DNA of 64,000 nt from Saccharothrix sp. Its GTDB lineage: Bacteria > Actinomycetota > Actinomycetes > Mycobacteriales > Pseudonocardiaceae. The notes below the pieces were generated by a model. It did not search any database and had not been told where the DNA came from. It was given only the letters and a program-made list of their open reading frames with translations. A program made the position numbers and the translations under genes. The stretch is taken from contig NZ_JAPSLK010000005.1 in assembly GCF_031180885.1 (NCBI RefSeq), positions 1 through 64,000 of the forward strand, given 5' to 3'. This document shows positions 63,581-64,000 of this stretch, piece by piece (position 1 is the first letter of the stretch; each line of letters opens with the position of its first letter).

Positions 63581-64000
63581 TGGTGGTCGCCGTTGGACAT
63601 GGGGCGGGCGTTGTCCAGGGGAGTGTCGTCCCAGCCGTCGTAGCGGTGGTCCATGCGGTCCAGGGCGTAGCGGAGTTGGGCTACCAGTTCGCTCAGGCTT
63701 TCGGTGCGTTCGCGGAAGACGTCCAGGGATTCGCCCAAGCGTTCGGCTGATCTGGCTACCTCGCCGGCCACCTCGCGGTGGCTTTGGGCGTCTGCCTCCG
63801 CCCGTTGGGTTGCCTGGTCCAGTTGGCCGATCAGGGAAGACAGGGAGCCTTGAAGGGCTCGGCCGTCAGCTACTACGGTCTCGTGCAGGGCGATGAGGGC
63901 CGATAGGGTTTCAGCCGGGGCCTGTAGGGCGGTGCCCATGTCCTTTAGGGCCCGGGCGGCTTGGGTCCATTCGGTCAGGGCGCTGTGCAAGTGGCTGCCT
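63577..64000 (-). CDS. coiled-coil C-terminal part of a probable MotA/ZorA-like partner (partial)
   Basis: Cut by the window edge; only the last ~140 residues are present. They form long amphipathic helices with Gln/Glu/Ala heptads (LIGQLDQATQRAEADAQSHR, EVARSAERLGESLDVFRERT), ending in a charged tail. The open frame runs to the edge without a required start. Since the next gene encodes a MotB/ExbD-like protein with a four-base overlap, the missing N-terminus probably holds MotA/TolQ/ZorA-like helices. This is inference. Confidence 0.55.
   Translation of the reverse strand, partial: GSHLHSALTEWTQAARALKDMGTALQAPAETLSALIALHETVVADGRALQGSLSSLIGQLDQATQRAEADAQSHREVAGEVARSAERLGESLDVFRERTESLSELVAQLRYALDRMDHRYDGWDDTPLDNARPMSNGDHQ

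Noticed and set aside
63068..64000. A complete Zorya defence system
   Set aside because: Only two genes are visible, one incomplete; no helicase, nuclease or clear OmpA domain is present in the window.

Overview
The window is about 70 % GC with strong third-position GC, leaderless or GTG/TTG starts, ATGA/GTGA gene overlaps, secreted proteases and a SARP/AfsR-type regulator. This points to a filamentous actinomycete, most likely of the Pseudonocardiaceae (Saccharothrix/Actinosynnema/Lentzea type). The family placement is inference; no rRNA or tRNA is present to test it.

Layout. 0-10.4 kb: repeat-rich spacer, surface and membrane proteins, a berberine-bridge-type FAD oxidase, a four-gene translationally coupled membrane operon (7666 down to 4289) with a cupredoxin-like lipoprotein, and a histidine kinase/response regulator pair. 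10.6-19.3 kb: a secreted six-FN3 protein, a twice-frameshifted secreted lipase, a trypsin-like protease with a P-domain and a beta-helix lipoprotein. 19.3-25 kb: a GntR (YtrA-type) regulator whose 22-bp operator occurs twice, around a decayed ABC transporter; a truncated glycosyltransferase; two aminoglycoside-phosphotransferase-like kinases; a pentapeptide-repeat protein. 25-34.8 kb: an intact MacAB-like tripartite ABC system, two adjacent RlaP-like nucleotidyltransferases, a decayed second ABC system next to a decayed kinase with an intact regulator, an ATP-grasp ligase and an epimerase remnant.

34.8-46.6 kb is the most interesting part: a compact biosynthetic locus. A divergent pair of operons carries a prolyl-AMP ligase and prolyl-carrier-protein dehydrogenase on the plus strand, and a stand-alone carrier protein, a flavin-dependent halogenase, a TrpB-like PLP enzyme, a metal-dependent amidohydrolase/decarboxylase, a MaoC-like protein and a YbaK-like protein on the minus strand. 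A MATE exporter, an atypical LuxR regulator, an EamA exporter and a cation/proton antiporter flank it. The first four enzymes make up the known route from L-proline to a halogenated pyrrolyl-2-carboxyl-S-carrier protein. No PKS or NRPS is seen, and the TrpB-like enzyme and amidohydrolase suggest an unusual fate for the halopyrrole, perhaps decarboxylation and coupling to serine.

46.6-64 kb: several divergent regulator/target pairs with visible palindromic operators (TetR/NmrA, MarR/WrbA, MarR/epimerase), a decayed ECF41-like sigma factor, a 658-aa orphan protein with a HEPN-like RxxxxH motif, snapalysin, a 911-aa BTAD/NB-ARC/TPR regulator, small enzymes, a MoaF-like protein, an MFS exporter with a His-rich tail, and at the edge a MotB/ExbD-like protein overlapping a truncated coiled-coil partner.

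An unusual number of genes (at least nine) carry single-base indels, often in short C or G runs, or internal deletions. Some are clear decay (deleted domains); others could be sequencing errors.
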